Of a DNA stretch of 64,000 nucleotides, positions 55,463-64,000 are shown piece after piece. Each line of letters begins with the position of its first letter. Positions within the stretch are counted from its first letter, which is position 1. This DNA is from an uncultured Planktomarina sp. GTDB lineage: Bacteria; Pseudomonadota; Alphaproteobacteria; Rhodobacterales; Rhodobacteraceae. The notes under the pieces are model-generated. The model saw only the letters and a program-made list of their open reading frames with translations, did not search any database and was not told the DNA's origin. Where the stretch lies: the NCBI GenBank assembly GCA_905181815.1, contig CAJIZA010000004.1:124001-188000 (forward strand), given 5' to 3'. A program made the translations under genes and the position numbers.

Positions 55463-55943
55463 ATAGCTCACAAAATCAGAATCATATCTACAGGGTATAT
55501 TCTCTTCTCTACCCTCCTGGCGTTGTTCGTGGCTGCGCATTACGGCTTTTTTAATTTGGTTCATCTTTGGCGCGATCCAGCAGCTCGCGGAGCTTTATTG
55601 CCATTCTTGACATACTGCCCTTCGTGCCAAGCCTATTTGCACTTAATTTTGGAGCGCGCGTGATGGCCGATTTTCGATCAGAGCGCTATTTCACTGTCAA
55701 TATAAACCGCTCAATGTCTCACGACGGACTGAGCGTCATTGCCTTCGCCTTATTGAAACTTTTTTCCCTCAACGTGATGATCCCCTATGTTTTTCGCTAC
55801 GACCCTAAGGCTGACATACCCATCCGATTTATTTTTGAACCCACCGACGCCAGTTTCCTTCTGATAGGGTGATGATCTGGATCATCGGATGGGTTCTGAC
55901 CCAGGCGCTTGTGCTCAAGGCCGAAAATGAGAGTATTGTATGA
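55463..55943 (+). pseudogene. Decayed DUF2975-family membrane protein gene
   Basis: Reads as a membrane protein split into frames. A GGAAGGA site is followed by ATA where ATG is expected (start codon lost). The first helix is IRIISTGYILFSTLLALFV, then the frame shifts near 55600, and the rest (FNVNINRS..., IPIRFIFEPTDASFLLIG) breaks again at TGATGA near 55870. The final helix MIWIIGWVLTQALVLKAENESIV follows in a third frame. Its end overlaps the following regulator ORF. The last region is close to the DUF2975 C-terminus. Confidence 0.6.
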
Positions 55944-56132
55944 TGGCTATTATCATTCGGTTAGATGTTATGTTGGCGCTGCGTAAAATGCGCTCAAAAG
56001 GTCTTGCCACTGAGATCCGGTAAAGCCAAAGGCGTGCGATTCGACACTTTGGGGAAAATTTGCCACGCCTTGGACTGCCAACCTGGCGATTTGTTGGAAT
56101 TTACAGAAGCGCGCGCCCTGGCTAGTAAATAG
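55943..56132 (+). pseudogene. Decayed XRE-type (YozG-like) helix-turn-helix regulator
   Basis: Starts MAIIIRLDVMLALRKMRSKG, then stops after TEIR. The tail GKAKGVRFDTLGKICHALDC is in another frame and ends GDLLEFTEARALASK. The recognition helix region (about 11-12 residues in intact homologues) is missing, so an internal deletion with frame change has destroyed the gene. YozG and DUF2975 proteins commonly form a two-gene pair, as they would here. Confidence 0.68.
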
Positions 56133-56345
56133 GCGCAAATCCCCAACATCTGGAGGCTTGTGCCGGGCCTTGGGCCGGGGTATCCAGCGACATGTGCATG
56201 AGTATGGTCTTTGATATCGCCGACAGAGCGCGCCTGCCTTGGCGCTTCTTTGGTGTGGCGAAATCCAACCTACGACCGTGTCTTAACGGCTAACCCCCTC
56301 AGCAAGACACGACACATTTGACTAACTATAAAAGGAACGCCTCAA

Positions 56346-57749
56346 ATGGCCCCTAAAACACTCTATGATAAGATCTGGGACGCGCATGTCGCCCATGAAG
56401 CCGAAGACGGCACCTGCCTGCTCTATATTGACCGCCATTTAGTCCACGAAGTGACCAGCCCCCAAGCCTTTGAAGGATTGCGGATGAATGGCCGGACAGT
56501 GCGCGCGCCAGAAAAAACCATCGCTGTGCCCGATCACAACGTACCCACAACCTTGGACCGTCTCAAGGGCATAGAAAACGAAGAGAGCCGCATCCAAGTG
56601 GACGCGCTGGACACCAATGCGCGTGAGTTCGGGCTTGTGTATTACCCGGTAGATGACGTCCGACAGGGCATCGTGCATATCATTGGCCCTGAGCAGGGCT
56701 GGACCTTGCCCGGGATGACCATTGTCTGCGGCGACAGCCACACCGCCACCCATGGCGCCTTTGGCTCGCTGGCCCATGGCATCGGTACATCGGAGGTGGA
56801 GCATGTTCTGGCCACGCAAACTTTGATCCAAAAAAAATCAAAAAACATGAAGGTTGAAATCACTGGCAAATTGAGCCCAGGCGTGACGGCAAAAGACATC
56901 ACCCTGGCGGTGATTGGCGAGACCGGCACCGCTGGCGGCACAGGCTATGTGATTGAGTATTGCGGCGAGGCCATTCGCAGCCTCTCAATGGAGGGTCGCA
57001 TGACTGTGTGCAACATGGCCATCGAAGGCGGCGCACGCGCGGGTCTAATCGCCCCAGATGAGACCACATTCGAATATTGCAAAGGCCGCCCCAATGCGCC
57101 CACCTGCGAAACATGGGAAGCCGCGCTGGCCTATTGGAAAACCCTCTACTCCGACGATAATGCGCATTTCGACAAGGTCTTGACCTTGAAGGGTGAAGAT
57201 ATCGCCCCAGTGGTCACTTGGGGCACCAGCCCGGAGGACGTCTTGCCGATCACCGCAAGCGTGCCGGCGGCGCAGGATTTCTCTGGCGGCAAAGTCGAAG
57301 CGGCCCAGCGCAGCCTTGACTATATGGGCCTCACAGCTGGCACACCCCTGTGTGACATTGAGATTGATACAGTCTTCATCGGCTCTTGCACCAACGGGCG
57401 GATCGAGGATCTGCGCGCTGTGGCAGAAATCTTGAAGGGTCGTAAGATCAAAAAGGGCATGCGCGCAATGATCGTGCCAGGCTCAGGTTTGGTACGTGCG
57501 CAGGCAGAAGACGAGGGTCTGGCGGACATCTTCAAAGAGGCCGGTTTCGAATGGCGCCTGGCGGGATGCTCTATGTGTCTGGCGATGAACCCAGACCAAT
57601 TGCAGCCGGGCGAACGCTGTGCGGCCACGTCAAACCGCAACTTTGAAGGTCGTCAAGGCCGCGGCGGGCGTACGCATTTGATGAGCCCAGCCATGGCCGC
57701 CGCTGCGGCCCTTACTGGAAAATTGACTGATGTGCGGGAGATGCTCTAA
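56346..57749 (+). CDS. leuC: 3-isopropylmalate dehydratase large subunit
   Basis: Large subunit (467 aa) of the Fe-S isomerase in leucine biosynthesis. Aconitase-family motifs: [24 protein letters not shown] (about 125-148), the cluster cysteine in [12 protein letters not shown] (about 345), and the pair in [12 protein letters not shown] (about 405-410). Its TAA and the leuD ATG share a base (TAATG). The upstream region of 213 bp gives no clear leucine leader. Confidence 0.97.
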   Translation: MAPKTLYDKIWDAHVAHEAEDGTCLLYIDRHLVHEVTSPQAFEGLRMNGRTVRAPEKTIAVPDHNVPTTLDRLKGIENEESRIQVDALDTNAREFGLVYYPVDDVRQGIVHIIGPEQGWTLPGMTIVCGDSHTATHGAFGSLAHGIGTSEVEHVLATQTLIQKKSKNMKVEITGKLSPGVTAKDITLAVIGETGTAGGTGYVIEYCGEAIRSLSMEGRMTVCNMAIEGGARAGLIAPDETTFEYCKGRPNAPTCETWEAALAYWKTLYSDDNAHFDKVLTLKGEDIAPVVTWGTSPEDVLPITASVPAAQDFSGGKVEAAQRSLDYMGLTAGTPLCDIEIDTVFIGSCTNGRIEDLRAVAEILKGRKIKKGMRAMIVPGSGLVRAQAEDEGLADIFKEAGFEWRLAGCSMCLAMNPDQLQPGERCAATSNRNFEGRQGRGGRTHLMSPAMAAAAALTGKLTDVREML

Positions 57750-58354
57750 TGGAAAAATTCGAAAAACTCACCGCCATTGCTGCGCCCATGCCTTTGATCA
57801 ATATCGACACCGATATGATCATTCCAAAGCAGTTTTTGAAAACCATAAAACGCTCCGGGCTTGGCGTCAGCGCCTTTCATGAGATGCGCTATAATCTCAA
57901 TGGCAGCGACAATCCCAATTTCGTGCTTAATAAAGAAGCCTATAAAGGCGCCAATATTTTGGTTGCCGGCGACAATTTTGGTTGTGGCTCCTCACGCGAA
58001 CATGCACCTTGGGCTTTGCTCGATTTTGGCATACGCTGCGTGATCTCAACCAGCTTTGCGGATATCTTCTACAACAACTGCTTTAAAAACGGCATCTTAC
58101 CTGTGGTTGTCACCGAAGACGAGCTGCAACTGCTGATGAAGGATGCCGAAAAGGGCAGCAATGCGCGAATGGTAGTTGATTTGGAAAACCAGCAGATTGA
58201 GACCTCTGATGGCGAGGTGATCTCCTTCGATGTGGATCAACACCGCAAGCATTGCTTGATAAATGGCCTCGACGACATCGGCCTATCGATGGAAAAAATT
58301 GCATCTGTCGACGCCTTTGAAGCACAAATGGCGCAGAGCGCTCCTTGGGTCTGA
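57749..58354 (+). CDS. leuD: 3-isopropylmalate dehydratase small subunit
   Basis: Small subunit (201 aa). [22 protein letters not shown] (about 19-40) and [15 protein letters not shown] (about 73-87) form the swivel domain's active-site motifs. One-base overlap with leuC. In intact relatives the next gene is an endonuclease/phosphatase-type protein, then leuB; here that middle gene is decayed. Confidence 0.96.
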   Translation: MEKFEKLTAIAAPMPLINIDTDMIIPKQFLKTIKRSGLGVSAFHEMRYNLNGSDNPNFVLNKEAYKGANILVAGDNFGCGSSREHAPWALLDFGIRCVISTSFADIFYNNCFKNGILPVVVTEDELQLLMKDAEKGSNARMVVDLENQQIETSDGEVISFDVDQHRKHCLINGLDDIGLSMEKIASVDAFEAQMAQSAPWV

Positions 58355-58361
58355 TACGTTT

Positions 58362-58384
58362 GGCCAGCCAAATATTGGCTGGCC
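58362..58384. terminator. Perfect hairpin after leuD
   Basis: GGCCAGCCAA and TTGGCTGGCC make a perfect 10-bp stem with a 3-nt loop, starting 7 bases after the leuD stop. No T-run follows, so it may reduce read-through or stabilise the leuCD message rather than fully terminate. Confidence 0.6.
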
Positions 58385-58580
58385 GTAATCGACCTCCAGC
58401 GCGACCGAGAATTTAAAAAACGTCGCAAAATTTATTTTACAATTGATCGAAAATTTAGAGTTTCAAGCTCCACTAAGGCTCGATACGAGCCAGACTTTGA
58501 CCCCAATGCCATTTTGTTCATCCACCCGTCGCATCCACCGATGCGCCGGTTAGGATACCTGCGAAGGTTTCGGGCCTGGA

Positions 58581-59547
58581 TGCGCGCTCGCTCTCTTGAT
58601 CCTTTTATGCCTAGTCTACTCGGCGCCAGCAGTCAGTGAAACACTACGATTGGCCATCTATACCCCCGCGCTTGAGCGCAATGCACCGGGGCTTTTATAC
58701 CGCGACACTATATACGGCAAATCACCTCAAATTCGCGCGGCGCTACGCCTTCTAGCCACAATCCAACTGGATATTTTGACGCTGCAACGCTTTGATTAGG
58801 ATGCAGAGCTGCGCGTGGCACGCGCCTTTCAATCGGCACTAAAAGCGCAGGGTTGGGAGATGCAAAATCTTTTGGTACCACGCCCTAACACCAGGGTGGT
58901 AACCGTGATTGATATTGATGGGAACGGGCAAATTGGCGGGCCGGAGGATGCACAAAGCTATTAAACTTTCGCCGGATATAGGGAGCTTTTGCTTCTGTCG
59001 CGCCTGCCATTCTACGTGCAAAATAGCCAAGGTGCAAAAGCTGGCCTATGTGGCGATGCTGCAGACCTCAATCACTTGGCACCAGCATCCCATTTCCCTC
59101 CTTATATTTCACGTCGGACCGCCAGTCTTTGACGGGCCATAGGACCGCAACGGCCACTGCAATACCAATAAAATTGCCTATGCCACCGCCCTGATAGATC
59201 AACTTCCCGCACCCTTCGTACTGCTGGCCAATACCAACGTTGATCCCTTTGATGGCGAGGGGCACAATGAGGTTATGAGCCAATTTTTGGCCCATCCCAA
59301 GCTGCAATACCCGAAGCCGGCCAGCCCAGGCGGGCGGGCGGCTGCCAATCCGCGGCATCACAGTACGGCGCAGTTAGATACGGTGGATTGGCCTGATTCG
59401 CCCCCAGGTAATCTGCAGGTCAATTACATCCTGCCATTTCGGGGCTTTGCCTTGCACGATGGCGAGGTGCATTGGCCAGCCGAGGGCCTTCCTGACCCCC
59501 ATGGCAATTCGTACAGATTGATCTGGCAGGATGTCTCACTTCCTTGA
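58581..59547 (+). pseudogene. Decayed endonuclease/exonuclease/phosphatase (EEP) family gene between leuD and leuB
   Basis: Pieces of one protein in changing frames: an export signal ending near YSAPAVSETL, then LRLAIYTPALERNAPGLLYRD, DILTLQRFD with an in-frame stop at 58798, then PNTRVVTVIDIDGNGQIGGP, another stop at 58962, then the part HVGPPVFDGP with a stop at 59140, and finally PFVLLANTNVDPF and PPGNLQVNYILPF with a last stop at 59545. The EEP signatures (a DILTLQ block, DxNxD and N-Y-I-L-P) are recognisable. It is dead in at least three places. Confidence 0.72.
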
Positions 59548-59601
59548 CCCCATAGGCCCATAGGGCTAGGCAGCAAGCTGAGACAAACGAAAGGGCTTCT
59601 C

Positions 59602-60708
59602 ATGAGCACCCACTCCCTCCTAATTTTGCCCGGCGACGGGATTGGTCCTGAAGTCATGACCGAAGTGCGCAAAGTCATTGCCTGGCTGGCCGAACATCGG
59701 GACGTACATTTTGACGTGTCCGAAGATCTAGTTGGGGGCGCGGCCTATGATGTGCACGGCGTGCCTTTGCATGATGACACAATGGCAAAAGCACAGGCCG
59801 CGGATGCGATATTGCTTGGCGCTGTGGGCGGACCAAAATATGACACTCTTGATTTTTCCTTGAAACCAGAACGCGGCCTGCTGCGCCTGCGCAAGGAGAT
59901 GGATCTCTTCGCAAATCTACGTCCCGCTCAATGTTTTGACGCGTTGGCCGATTTCTCTTCGCTGAAACGCGATGTAGTTGCGGGCTTGGATATTGTTATC
60001 GTGCGCGAATTGACCTCAGGCAGCTATTTTGGCGAGCCACGCGGCATCTTCAAAGAAGGCAACGAGCGAGTTGGCATCAACACCCATCGCTATACTGAAT
60101 CCGAAATTGAACGCGCCGCGCGCTCTGCCTTCGAGCTGGCCCGCCGCCGTAGCAACCGGGTTTGCTCAATGGAAAAAGCCAATGTGATGGAAGCGGGCGT
60201 TTTGTGGCGCGATGTTGTGACAGAAGTGCATCAGGCCGATTACGCCGATGTCGAACTGTCACATATGTACGCTGATAATGGCGCCATGCAGCTGGTGCGT
60301 GCGCCGAAGCAGTTTGACGTGATCCTCACCGACAATTTGTTTGGCGATATCCTCTCCGATTGCGCCGCGATGCTGACAGGTTCGCTCGGCATGTTGCCTT
60401 CTGCCAGCCTGGGCGCGCCGATGGAAAATGGCCGCCCAAAAGCACTCTACGAGCCGGTGCATGGCTCCGCGCCAGACATCGCAGGACAGGGCAAAGCCAA
60501 TCCAACGGCTTGCGTTTTATCTTTCGCCATGGCGCTGCGCTATTCTTTTGATCTCGGCACAGAAGCGACACGGATTGAAACAGCGGTCGAAAAAGTCCTC
60601 GCCGATGGAGTCCGCACCGCGGATCTGTTGCAGGCCGACGGCGATACCGCTGTTTCCACAACGCAGATGGGCGATGCCATTGTGTCCGCTTTGACCACCA
60701 GCCTATAA
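59602..60708 (+). CDS. leuB: 3-isopropylmalate dehydrogenase
   Basis: NAD-dependent enzyme (368 aa) of leucine biosynthesis. [11 protein letters not shown] near the start, [15 protein letters not shown] at about 95-109, [15 protein letters not shown] at 134-148, the catalytic [13 protein letters not shown] at 194-206, and [31 protein letters not shown] at 222-252. Normal length. A clear terminator follows, so it ends the leu cluster. Confidence 0.97.
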   Translation: MSTHSLLILPGDGIGPEVMTEVRKVIAWLAEHRDVHFDVSEDLVGGAAYDVHGVPLHDDTMAKAQAADAILLGAVGGPKYDTLDFSLKPERGLLRLRKEMDLFANLRPAQCFDALADFSSLKRDVVAGLDIVIVRELTSGSYFGEPRGIFKEGNERVGINTHRYTESEIERAARSAFELARRRSNRVCSMEKANVMEAGVLWRDVVTEVHQADYADVELSHMYADNGAMQLVRAPKQFDVILTDNLFGDILSDCAAMLTGSLGMLPSASLGAPMENGRPKALYEPVHGSAPDIAGQGKANPTACVLSFAMALRYSFDLGTEATRIETAVEKVLADGVRTADLLQADGDTAVSTTQMGDAIVSALTTSL

Positions 60709-60726
60709 AAAGTTCCTCAAAAAAAT

Positions 60727-60758
60727 AAAAACGCTGGGTCTGCCTGGCGTTTTTTTTT
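60727..60758 (+). terminator. Intrinsic terminator after leuB
   Basis: AAAAACGC and GCGTTTTT form an 8-bp stem with a 12-nt loop and a run of nine T. It starts 18 bases after the leuB stop. Confidence 0.9.
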
Positions 60759-60791
60759 GACAAATCCAATGAAAACCGGTGCACTGCGGAT

Positions 60792-61577
60792 ATGGATATT
60801 ATTGACACCGACCGCTACCCGATTGACCAACCTGACAGTGCTGAGTTCCGCGAGCTTTGCGCCCAGTGTCAGGCAGATCTAGATACTCAAGGACTTTTCA
60901 ACCTGCCCGGCTTCCTACGCCCCGAGGCCATAGAACGTACCCTCGATTGGGTAAAACCGGTGATCGCGCGAGATGCCTTTGTACATAAGCGAGCCCATAA
61001 CATCTATTTCAAAAAAGAGATGCCCGGCCTCGCGCCGGACCATCCGGCCTTGCGAGAGCTCGAAACCATCAATCATACAATCTGCGCCGATCAAATTGAG
61101 GGCAGCCCCGTGACCCAGCTTTATGACCGGCCTGCTTTTGCCACCTTTTTAGCCTGTGTCACGAATAAGCCCACGCTCTACACAATGGATGACCGAATCG
61201 CTGGGGCCAATGTCATGACCTATTACGATGGCGAGGCGCTGAACTGGCATTTCGACCGCTCGGAATTTACTACAACTCTGCTCTTACAAGCCCCGAAGGC
61301 CGGCGGTGAGTTTGAGTATCTGCGCGATCTGCGCACGGCAGAGGATCCCAACTATGCTGGAGTGGCAGAGCTGTTGATGGGCAAGCGCAAGACGCAAATT
61401 TGCCCGCAAGAAGAGGGAACTCTGAATGTGTTTCGCGGCGTGAACACCGCGCACCGGGTCACTCCTGTGGAGGGAGACCGGCCAAGGATCAATGCGGTTT
61501 TAACCTATTACGAAACCCCCGGTTGCCGATTCTCAAAGCAAGAGCATCTCGGATTTTATGGCAGAACATTAGCCTAA
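60792..61577 (+). CDS. 2-oxoglutarate/Fe(II)-dependent oxygenase-like protein
   Basis: Likely cytoplasmic non-haem iron oxygenase (261 aa). Iron ligands appear as H153 and D155 in NWHFDRSEF and H221 in NTAHRVTP, and R230 or R232 could bind 2-oxoglutarate. The family resembles HalD/ArpA-type 2OG oxygenases. Substrate is unknown, perhaps a free amino acid. It is divergent neither in strand nor close in spacing from leuB, but the strong terminator between them makes it a separate transcription unit. Confidence 0.82.
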   Translation: MDIIDTDRYPIDQPDSAEFRELCAQCQADLDTQGLFNLPGFLRPEAIERTLDWVKPVIARDAFVHKRAHNIYFKKEMPGLAPDHPALRELETINHTICADQIEGSPVTQLYDRPAFATFLACVTNKPTLYTMDDRIAGANVMTYYDGEALNWHFDRSEFTTTLLLQAPKAGGEFEYLRDLRTAEDPNYAGVAELLMGKRKTQICPQEEGTLNVFRGVNTAHRVTPVEGDRPRINAVLTYYETPGCRFSKQEHLGFYGRTLA

Positions 61578-61860
61578 GGAACTATTATGTAAGCATTTTT
61601 AGTGAGGCCAAGCTAGGCTGTATTCGGCCTACTGCCAAAATGGTTTAGGCCCGGCCAAGGGCACGTTGCATGGCATGCTGGCCGCCAAATTGGCTAAAAA
61701 GTATGACAGTGCCCATTTACAATAGGTCTAATAGCAAGCCGGACCGCGCCACCTGCCCCCACTTCCCCTGGCCTGGCTTAGAGCCAATGCGCCGATGAAA
61801 TGAAGCGAGTGGACGGCCAGAGCAAAACTTTAGACCTGCGCAGCCCCATACCTCGACGCA

Positions 61861-62616
61861 CTATCTTGGAGGCAGCCCAACCAAAGCGCGCGAGACAGGT
61901 TCACGCAGATGAAAATCTTCCCCCACATAATCTGCGCCACCCGGCCCGCAGAGATAGGCAATCGCCTGCGCCACATCCGAGGCCAAAATGTGATCGGATT
62001 TCTCCAATTGGCTGACCGGATTAACCCCACTGGCTTTGATCTCAACCTGCATCTGCGTCGCTACTGTGCCGGGGCTCAACCCCAAACAGCGAATGCCTTG
62101 ATCGCCATATTCAGCTTGCCCAGAGCGGGTCAATTGCAGCACCGCAGCCTTAGAGGCGCAGTAATGGCTCCAGCCTTCCAGCACCCCATAGGCCGCACCA
62201 GACGAAATATTGAGGATCGTTCCACCCCCCTGTGCCGTCATGATCGGTAGGGCCGCCTTCATCATGTAAAAGACACCTTTGACATTTACATCAATCACCC
62301 GGTCCCAATCGGCTGGTTCGAAATCCGCCAATCGATGCACAGGCAAAAGCGTTCCGGCGTTATTAACGACAATATCAAGACGACCAAATTGAGCAACGGT
62401 CTGATCAACAGCCGCCTGCACCTGTTCGAAATCGGCGATATTGCAGGCTATCGCCAGCGCTTTTGGCCCAATTTTCTCGGCTAATTTTGCCAGTTTACCT
62501 TCAGAGCGGGCCGCCAAAACCACCTGCGCCCCGTCAGCTGCAAAATGTTTAGCCGCCGCCGCTCCAATGCCGCGGCTTGCGCCAGTTATCAAAACTGTTT
62601 GCCCTGAAAAATCCAT
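61861..62616 (-). CDS. Short-chain dehydrogenase/reductase (classical SDR)
   Basis: NAD(P)-dependent oxidoreductase (251 aa). TGASRGIG at 11-18, NNAG at 85-88, and the catalytic residues S138/S139, Y152 and K156 (YCASK) are all present, as is the PGTV stretch after the active site. ATG 62616 (MDFSGQTV) is preferred over the upstream extension. Substrate unknown. It is divergent from the MFS gene. Confidence 0.92.
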   Translation of the reverse strand: MDFSGQTVLITGASRGIGAAAAKHFAADGAQVVLAARSEGKLAKLAEKIGPKALAIACNIADFEQVQAAVDQTVAQFGRLDIVVNNAGTLLPVHRLADFEPADWDRVIDVNVKGVFYMMKAALPIMTAQGGGTILNISSGAAYGVLEGWSHYCASKAAVLQLTRSGQAEYGDQGIRCLGLSPGTVATQMQVEIKASGVNPVSQLEKSDHILASDVAQAIAYLCGPGGADYVGEDFHLREPVSRALVGLPPR

Positions 62617-62741
62617 TCCTGTAAGGCCTTTCGCTGTGTCTGACCAAAGGCTAGCTCTGCCGGGCAATCCGCACAAGTCATCACTTCTGGCTTTACCCAG
62701 CCCACAAGCCGTGGCACCACAGCTTCAGACCGGAGATTGCC

Positions 62742-63920
62742 ATGCGCGCGACATTGATAATTTTGACTTTTGCCTATGTCTTATCCCAATTTTATCGGGC
62801 ATTTCTGGCAGTTTTAGCAGCCCCCTTGCAGGCAGATATTGGTGCCACAGCTGCGCAGCTCTCGGCGGCCTCTGGCTATTGGTTTTTAACCTTCGCTCTG
62901 ATGCAAATACCCGTCGGTTGGGCCTTGGACACTTTGGGCCCGCGGCGCACCAACGCCGCGCTTCTCGCTCTAGGAGCCGGTGGGGGCGCTTTTGTTTTCG
63001 CGGCCGCAACCGAACCTTGGCATATTTCCGCCGCGATGATGATGATCGGCGTCGGCTGCTCACCAGTTTTAATGGCCGCATACTATGTGGTCGCCCGCAG
63101 TTTTCCTGCCGCAGCCTTCGCCACGATGGCCGCCTTCATCTTGGGTATCGGGTCCGCCGGCAATATCGGGGCAGCCTTTCCGCTAACGCTGCTTGCTGAC
63201 GTCCTAGGCTGGCGCTTGTCGATCGTCATCATCGCACTCATCACCCTTGTGATTGCCGCCTTATGCTACGTAATTGTCAAGGATCCACCAAAGGTTGAAA
63301 CCGATGAAAAGGGCAGCTTAGTTGATCTGCTCCGCATACGCGCCATCTGGTTCATCTTGCCGCTGGTGCTGGTCAGCTATGCCCCCTCTGCTGGGTTGCG
63401 CGGCCTTTGGGTGGGTCCTTATTTCACCGATGTGTTCGGCGCCTCCACAACCCAGGTTGGCACAGTGACCACGCTGATGGCTCTAGCGATGATTGCCGGT
63501 ACCTTTTGCTATGGTCCGCTTGACCGCCTATTGGGTACGCGCAAATGGGTGATTTTCACAGGCAACCTGATCAGCGGCTTGTTGTGCTTTGCCCTTTATC
63601 TTTATGGAGACGCAGGTTTCTGGAGCACAGCCGCAATGATGGCAGGAATTGGGTTTTTCGGTGCTTCATTCCCCATTTTGGTCGCCCATGGACGCAGTTT
63701 TTTCCCAGATCATCTAATGGGGCGCGGCGTGACTTTGATCAATCTCTTTGGAATCGGGGGCGTTGGCATCATGCAAAATGTCACCGCGCGTGTTTTTGAC
63801 GTCAAGATAGCAGAGAACCACGCGCCGATTGTCTCATATAACGCCGTCATTTTGGTGTTTTGTGTGACATTACTGCTGGGATCGGTGATTTATATCTTCT
63901 CACAAGACAGAACCGACTAG
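62742..63920 (+). CDS. MFS transporter
   Basis: Twelve-helix major facilitator (392 aa). The motif between helices 2 and 3, GWALDTLGPRRTNAALLALG (about 58-77), is typical, and the protein breaks into two six-helix halves around residue 195 (DPPKVETDEKGS linker). The substrate is not identifiable. It precedes the gene at the right edge with 65 bases between. Confidence 0.9.
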   Translation: MRATLIILTFAYVLSQFYRAFLAVLAAPLQADIGATAAQLSAASGYWFLTFALMQIPVGWALDTLGPRRTNAALLALGAGGGAFVFAAATEPWHISAAMMMIGVGCSPVLMAAYYVVARSFPAAAFATMAAFILGIGSAGNIGAAFPLTLLADVLGWRLSIVIIALITLVIAALCYVIVKDPPKVETDEKGSLVDLLRIRAIWFILPLVLVSYAPSAGLRGLWVGPYFTDVFGASTTQVGTVTTLMALAMIAGTFCYGPLDRLLGTRKWVIFTGNLISGLLCFALYLYGDAGFWSTAAMMAGIGFFGASFPILVAHGRSFFPDHLMGRGVTLINLFGIGGVGIMQNVTARVFDVKIAENHAPIVSYNAVILVFCVTLLLGSVIYIFSQDRTD

Positions 63921-63985
63921 CTGCCTCTTTTCATTGGACACCCGGCGCGATACACGAACCCGTCTTTGAAACAAGGAAGAGACCT

Positions 63986-64000
63986 ATGTCTTACAAAGTT
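63986..64000 (+). CDS. Start of a gene cut off by the window edge
   Basis: Only five codons, MSYKV, are visible, after an AGGAAGAG ribosome site. In related Rhodobacteraceae, aspartate-semialdehyde dehydrogenase starts similarly and lies downstream of leuB, so asd is a fair guess. Not proven by this sequence. Confidence 0.35.

Noticed and set aside
56133-56345. Leucine leader peptide or T-box before leuC
   Set aside because: No short ORF with leucine runs and no T-box pattern could be seen.
61578-61860. Gene in the 283-bp gap after the 2OG oxygenase
   Set aside because: Frames are short and broken, with no ribosome site or recognisable domains.
1-64000. CRISPR arrays, prophage, intact insertion sequences
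   Set aside because: No spaced short repeats, integrase, transposase or phage structural genes were seen; the only sizeable direct repeat is the 190-bp pair.

Overview
The window looks like a chromosomal segment of an alphaproteobacterium of the Rhodobacteraceae (Roseobacter group). The signs are a PTS regulatory block (HPr, EIIA, RapZ, short HprK) beside ChvI and pckA, a tuf/tRNA-Trp pair, methylsuccinyl-CoA dehydrogenase of the ethylmalonyl-CoA pathway, glutathione-dependent formaldehyde oxidation, and an aerobic cobalamin set (cobN, cobW, PduO-type adenosyltransferase, CbtAB under a B12 riboswitch). Base composition looks moderate in GC. A pelagic Roseobacter would fit, but I cannot assign a genus from sequence reading alone.

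Layout. 1-6.9 kb: peptide-type ABC importer (binding protein, two permeases, divergent fused double ATPase) with an M20 amidohydrolase. 7.1-8.4 kb: a decayed Slam/DUF560-like outer-membrane barrel gene. 8.5-15.4 kb: tRNA-Trp, tuf, a broken lipoprotein-like gene, M48 protease plus DUF898 membrane protein, parC. 15.6-19.1 kb: SDR, twin-TM protein, cobalamin adenosyltransferase, etfBA. 19.1-24 kb: ptsH, EIIA, rapZ, hprK, a tiny membrane ORF, chvI and divergent pckA; the ChvG kinase gene that usually lies here is absent. 24-29.9 kb: TauE/SafE permease, mcd, malonyl-CoA decarboxylase and malonyl-CoA synthetase. 29.9-37.5 kb: xylose isomerase, xylulokinase, ABC importer and a divergent ROK regulator, which overlaps a CRTAC1/ASPIC-UnbV protein facing a di-haem peroxidase. 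40.5-47.5 kb: B12 riboswitch, cbtB, cbtA, DUF1636, cobW, GNAT, a 55-residue basic protein, cobN. 47.5-55.2 kb: ornithine-cyclodeaminase-like protein, frameshifted HAD and DMT genes, a rearranged yaiI/fghA/sthA locus, AEC carrier, formaldehyde dehydrogenase, rlmH and rsfS. 55.4-64 kb: decayed DUF2975/HTH pair, leuC, leuD, a decayed EEP-family gene, leuB, 2OG oxygenase, SDR, MFS and the first codons of another gene.

How the genes fit together. The cell imports peptides and xylose, takes up cobalt and makes cobalamin, passes electrons from acyl-CoA dehydrogenases (such as Mcd) through ETF, and uses the PTS-type phosphorelay with ChvI and PEP carboxykinase to set carbon flow. Formaldehyde is oxidised by the class III ADH and S-formylglutathione hydrolase.

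The most striking property is the number of disrupted genes: at least eight loci carry frameshifts, stops, deletions or truncations beside intact homologous-style operons. The clearest structural oddity is a perfect 190-bp direct repeat flanking a C-terminal fragment of soluble transhydrogenase, which creates an in-frame SthA fragment-YaiI fusion. I found no CRISPR array, no intact transposase and no prophage. I see no strong case for a wholly new system; the best leads are the rearranged yaiI locus, the ChvG-less ChvI locus, and the ROK/CRTAC1/peroxidase neighbourhood.
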